Positions 32,101-34,843 of a DNA stretch of 34,843 nt are shown here, piece after piece. The position numbers and the translations under genes are program-made. The notes under the pieces are model-generated. The model worked only from the letters and a program-made list of their open reading frames with translations, ran no database searches and was not told where the DNA came from. This DNA is from Gammaproteobacteria bacterium (lineage in GTDB: Bacteria; Pseudomonadota; Gammaproteobacteria; Enterobacterales; Psychrobiaceae). The DNA lies in NCBI GenBank assembly GCA_013214965.1, contig JABSRU010000018.1:50069-84911 (forward strand), in the 5' to 3' direction. How positions within the stretch are numbered: the first letter of the stretch is position 1; every line of letters starts with the position of its first letter.

Positions 32101-34039
32101 ATAGCTCTAATCCGCTACTTAATTCGACGATGCTGGCAATGGTTGGGGCTAATTCAGCCGCCGAACCGGATTGTTCAATTTGTTGCTCAAGCTCGGTCAG
32201 TTGTGAATGATACGAAGCAAAAGCTTGTTCTTGCTGTAAAAAGTTTGCGGTTGCTTGGCTGATATCCTGAGTGAGTAAATCGGTCTGTTGCGCCATTTCT
32301 TCGATCTTTTCAATATCGATATAGCGGAGTTCTTGATGGCTAATTAAGTGACCTTTAAAGCTTGATAAGCGCGCTAAAGCATCAATAAACTGCAACGCTT
32401 GGTCGAAATTAGGTCGCGATAACTCGCTTTTTAATTGCTGATATTGTTCCCTGTCTTGCGCTAGTACCGCGTCGGAACGTTGTTTAATACTCGCCACTTT
32501 TTCAAACTCATCGAGTACTAATTCAGAGCTGGTTACTACCTGTTTTAATATCTCGTTAAGGGATTTAAGCGTTTGGTCTTCGAGCCAGTGGTATTTATCG
32601 CCGAGTTTTTGGGCTTGAGTCACAAGGGTGTTGTAATGGTCTAAACTTGGCTGCTGATTACTGATCAGTTTGGTGATCTCATAAATATCTGAGATGCCAC
32701 GAACCAGTTCAGGATTACCTATTTTACCCAAAAAACTGTTATCGACTGGTTGTTCGCTGGCGTGCTCTTCGCTGCAAAATGGCGTTTGCCAAATTTGCAT
32801 TGCATGCACCCGCGACGGCTCTGATTCGGCATTAAATATCACCGCTCGACCATCGAGATATAAACTTTGACCATGACCATAAATAGGGTTTTGTAAGGTT
32901 CGCGTAATTAAATTATAGCTAAATAATGCGTACTGGCCTTCGTTTGGTTCATAAAAAATATAGAGGTAATCTTCACCATTGGGTGATTTCATGACTCGAT
33001 GCAGTTGCAGGTTTTCGGCATTGTCATCAAAGGTTTTGTTATCGCCATTTTGTAAATAGTAACCGCCGGGGAAAATAATTCCGTGATCTTCTGGCAGTTG
33101 AATACATGAGTGACCAATTGCATCTTGGCGGATGACTTGTTGGGTTTTGCTGTTAAAAATTAAAAATCGCGCGGTCTTTTCGCCATAGGGTTTAATATTT
33201 AATAAAATTAATCCCCCGACTTTGGCATAACGAATATCGGCATCGGCTAATGATTGATGTTGATCGTCAACCGGTTCGCTGTAAATTCCTGCGCCAGCCG
33301 CGGTGTTGTTTTCAACTTTAAGGGTCAGGTTGCCCTTAAGAGTGTCAACAAAGAGGGTATCAAACAGGTTGTAATGTGGGTGCGCGCCGTCGATTTGCTG
33401 ATCGCGCGTTGCTCGTAACCATTCAAAATCGATACTGTCGGCATGCTTGATATCGCGTTCGCCACGGTTGTCGATATAACTGACTTGTTGATCGGCACTA
33501 ATTCCCCAACGGAACACTCGAGTGTCTTCAATGCGCTCACCAATTTGAAATGAGGCAAATAATTTATTACCTTGACGAAATACATGAGTCAAAAATGCTT
33601 TTTTATAATAAGTGTATAACTCATTAAAATCATTAACGAATGTAGGCTCCTCAAGAAAACTTCCCGCCGCAGGTAAATCAACTATTTCGTAATCGTCATC
33701 CTGATGATTGAGCTGGTGCAAACTAAAAACATCACTCACAGTAATGTTACGTTGCAGCCCTAAAAAGACGTTAAAACCAAATAATAAAGTATCACCAATG
33801 GCTGCAATATCTCGCGCAACACAGTTATGCTGGGTTCTAACCCTAACGCGCGCACTGACTTTCATATCCGTTGAACCAAAAGCGTCAATTCGCTGCTGAT
33901 TCAGTTGATCTAATTGGCTATTAAGATCTAGACCTAGGCTGTTTAAGCGGCGTTGAATGAGCTCAAACGAGCCACCAGATGTGACCGCCTGATTGCTGTT
34001 GTTATCATGTGATGAGTCGATATTTTTGTCATCCGTCAT
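29129..34039 (-). CDS. Very large DUF3686 AAA ATPase ('DNA repair ATPase' family)
   Basis: A 1636-residue cytoplasmic protein. The N-terminal part (about 60-420) is beta-rich with repeats resembling a propeller. The centre (about 450-850) is largely helical and coiled-coil with many Gln, Glu and Leu. The C-terminal AAA domain has Walker A SPPGYGKTTL (K1288), Walker B MLYLDDIQ (D1350, D1351) and a sensor-1-like AMAGNPYTESGD. This layout fits DUF3686, named an ATPase involved in DNA repair on weak evidence. The ATG at 34039 was chosen, with GGAG 11 nt upstream. A TTG-started frame at 34054 overlaps the ribosome binding site. The flotillin-like gene ends 32 bp upstream, so both are probably co-expressed. 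Confidence 0.88.
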   Translation of the reverse strand: MTDDKNIDSSHDNNSNQAVTSGGSFELIQRRLNSLGLDLNSQLDQLNQQRIDAFGSTDMKVSARVRVRTQHNCVARDIAAIGDTLLFGFNVFLGLQRNITVSDVFSLHQLNHQDDDYEIVDLPAAGSFLEEPTFVNDFNELYTYYKKAFLTHVFRQGNKLFASFQIGERIEDTRVFRWGISADQQVSYIDNRGERDIKHADSIDFEWLRATRDQQIDGAHPHYNLFDTLFVDTLKGNLTLKVENNTAAGAGIYSEPVDDQHQSLADADIRYAKVGGLILLNIKPYGEKTARFLIFNSKTQQVIRQDAIGHSCIQLPEDHGIIFPGGYYLQNGDNKTFDDNAENLQLHRVMKSPNGEDYLYIFYEPNEGQYALFSYNLITRTLQNPIYGHGQSLYLDGRAVIFNAESEPSRVHAMQIWQTPFCSEEHASEQPVDNSFLGKIGNPELVRGISDIYEITKLISNQQPSLDHYNTLVTQAQKLGDKYHWLEDQTLKSLNEILKQVVTSSELVLDEFEKVASIKQRSDAVLAQDREQYQQLKSELSRPNFDQALQFIDALARLSSFKGHLISHQELRYIDIEKIEEMAQQTDLLTQDISQATANFLQQEQAFASYHSQLTELEQQIEQSGSAAELAPTIASIVELSSGLELLNHTMLALDISDSRQRTKILEDISAVFSQVNRIKAIADLAAKSVGADEARAEFGARFKLLSQSVTSALNASDTPQECDLQLSSLLIQLEELESQFSEFDNFHQEILEKRDEIYDNFEQHKQQLLDNRQRRCLNLMSAAERIIAGVTRRVQGFSDQDKLNSYFAADPMVLKLKQLIEQLRELDDSVRADDIDAQLKNVKQQGIRALRDKLDIYSSDGSLVKIGEHQFSVNKKSLELTLLPRDQQMLLHISGSEYFETLDPELFAGTEHLWQQNLISESADICRAEYLAAQLLFSAEQAGTTAIAELEQANDQGSLINLVQKFAQPRYQEGYDKGVHDSDATLILSQLLRLRQHVGLLAYDQSERRLAVVFSHSELTPKQRDNLSCRCHNLHLMEQTFGSSELRPQITRELSAKLSKLVEQQPWLTADITLAAEYLINELADGSASYVIKTASSQLIASFKQQISSKAGINQQLSAALAACDSTEQQYQLNYAWLQAFSTNNDGLLEAATSLTFDAEFYPSDVATDATVTNLLSQHSRIKDRQLTIHYQEFVTRLRQYIATQVPSFEHYHQQKQQVLVTQRQRLNLEEFKPKALASFVRNKLINDVYFPIIGANLAKQIGAAGANKRSDLMGMLLLISPPGYGKTTLIEYIASKLGLVFVKINCPSIGHEQLSLDPEQANNSTARREIEKINLAFEMGNNVMLYLDDIQHTNPEFLQKFISLCDGSRRIDGVWNGQSKTYDLRGKKFAVAMAGNPYTESGDAFKIPDMLANRADIYNLGDTLSGREYEFSLSFIENSLTSNRYLAPLATRPMNDVYQFVALADGQQVALTDFEHGYSQAEANEIVAVLKRVRHIQKTVLLANDQYIASAAQDDKYRTEPPFKLQGSYRNMNKMAEKVVPVMTDIEIEQLISDHYRGEAQTLTKGAEENLLKLADIRGTLDQQQSERWQQIKRDFVRHQNLGSDDDPMLNIANQISLLQQGLKDIGDALADSN

Positions 34040-34071
34040 TAAAGGGCGCTCCAAGCTAAAATCATTACAAC

Positions 34072-34843
34072 TTACTGGTTATCTGAATCAATGGCAGTGT
34101 TGGAAGCGCCTAAATTTAATAATTTGGCGAGGGCACTACGTTGCGCATCATCGGCATTATTGAGAGTAGAAAATAGCTGAGTCATTGAAATATTCTTTAA
34201 TGTCTCACTTGATTCATTGGCACCAGTGAGCACGCCTTTTAGATCTTCGAGTAAGTTACGATCGCCATTTAAGTGATCTTTTAGGAGGGTTTGCACCGTT
34301 TCACTTTCATTAACCACGGCATCGAGTGATTTACCGACCGTAATCGATTTCATGAATTGACGTAAGAAGTCGCCATCGCCGCCCATAATATTAATATTGG
34401 CACTGCTAAGTGCTTCGGCTAATACATGCGCTTGCTTGTCGGCGAGATCGATACTGGTTGAAAGCTCGGCTAGGGTTAGTTCACGTTCTTGATTGAGACG
34501 TAAACCAAAGGTTTCGAAGGCACGAGCTTCGTCGTTCATCGCGTTAAGCACATCTTGCTTTTCACGTAATCCGGCGGCTTCGGCGAGTGCTTTCTCTTCA
34601 ATACCTTTTGCTTCGGCAAGTAGACGTTGTTCAAGTACTTTAGCTTCGGCTTCACCTTGTTGCTCAAATGCTAGCGCCTTAGCTTGTTGTACTTCGGCTT
34701 CGGCGAGACCTATGCGGCGTTGACCATCAGCTTCGGCTTCGAGTTTTTGTCTTAATACCACGGCATCAGCAATACCTTGTTTCTCGTTGGCACCTGCTTG
34801 GGCTTCTATCACTTGAGCTTGGGCTAAACCAGATGAGGCAATT
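34072..34843 (-). CDS. Flotillin/YqiK-type SPFH protein, C-terminal part (runs off the window)
   Basis: The open frame continues to the window edge, so the N-terminal membrane segment and SPFH domain are missing. What is visible is the flotillin coiled coil, rich in Glu-Ala repeats (AEAEVQQAKALAFEQQGEA), and the YqiK-like C-terminus with GGDGDFLRQFMKSITVGKSLD. An internal GTG at 34812 is not a real start, because coding continues upstream of it. Flotillins form membrane scaffolds and microdomains. With the DUF3686 ATPase it makes a pair seen in other gammaproteobacteria (recalled, not checked). Confidence 0.85.
   Translation of the reverse strand, partial: IASSGLAQAQVIEAQAGANEKQGIADAVVLRQKLEAEADGQRRIGLAEAEVQQAKALAFEQQGEAEAKVLEQRLLAEAKGIEEKALAEAAGLREKQDVLNAMNDEARAFETFGLRLNQERELTLAELSTSIDLADKQAHVLAEALSSANINIMGGDGDFLRQFMKSITVGKSLDAVVNESETVQTLLKDHLNGDRNLLEDLKGVLTGANESSETLKNISMTQLFSTLNNADDAQRSALAKLLNLGASNTAIDSDNQ

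Noticed and set aside
34490-34760. Repeated GCTTCGGC-like units as a DNA repeat or array
   Set aside because: They encode the Glu-Ala-rich coiled coil of the flotillin-like protein. The repetition is coding bias.
1-34843. IS elements, prophage, CRISPR arrays, tRNA or rRNA genes
   Set aside because: None was seen. There are no transposase or integrase genes, no regularly spaced repeats and no cloverleaf-like sequences in the gaps.

Overview
The window is AT-rich DNA from a gammaproteobacterium, most likely a marine Alteromonadales-type organism (Shewanella, Colwellia, Psychromonas or a relative). The Moco proteins keep E. coli residue numbering at their catalytic positions. FNR-type boxes stand before anaerobic genes. 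There is a stand-alone ccoG, a YehS (DUF1456) protein and a DUF3686/YqiK-type pair. No tRNA, rRNA, IS element, phage gene or CRISPR array was seen.

Layout. (1) 1-4110, plus strand: a membrane hybrid histidine kinase ending in an Hpt domain, followed directly by a REC-PP2C (SpoIIE/RsbU-type) phosphatase. (2) 4085-10378, minus strand: a compact molybdenum operon reading small TM protein, napF, mobA, moaB, moaC, moaD, moaE, modA, modB, modC, with moaA just upstream as a separate unit. Both units have an FNR-like box, and moaA has a hairpin-rich leader. (3) 10593-13152, minus: a TetR regulator and a DUF885 lipoprotein. (4) 13310-14680, plus: hemN, with an FNR-like box. (5) 14743-17175, plus: a HAD-like protein, a membrane protein and a PAS-sigma54 activator. 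(6) 17183-22626, plus: paired palindromes and a sigma54 promoter before ccoG, a terminator, then a three-gene secreted cassette (TonB receptor, Cys-rich propeller with a predicted N-terminal His, thioredoxin-like protein). (7) 22685-28625: yehS (plus), then on the minus strand a CPA2 antiporter, a cadherin-like lipoprotein, adenosine deaminase and a GNAT enzyme. (8) 28626-34843, minus: a small membrane protein, a 1636-residue DUF3686 AAA ATPase and the C-terminal part of a flotillin/YqiK protein that runs off the window.

How the genes fit together. The Moco and molybdate-uptake genes, hemN and ccoG all serve low-oxygen respiration: Moco enzymes, anaerobic haem and cbb3 oxidase copper insertion. 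The most interesting area is 15.7-22.6 kb. There a sigma54 activator, a repeated CGATATATCG-type palindrome and a -24/-12 promoter form what looks like a dedicated circuit for ccoG, a family known as Cu(II) reductases. Beside it is an apparently uncharacterised outer-membrane/periplasmic cassette whose features suggest metal, perhaps copper, acquisition. That function is inference. The sequence motifs behind it are directly visible.
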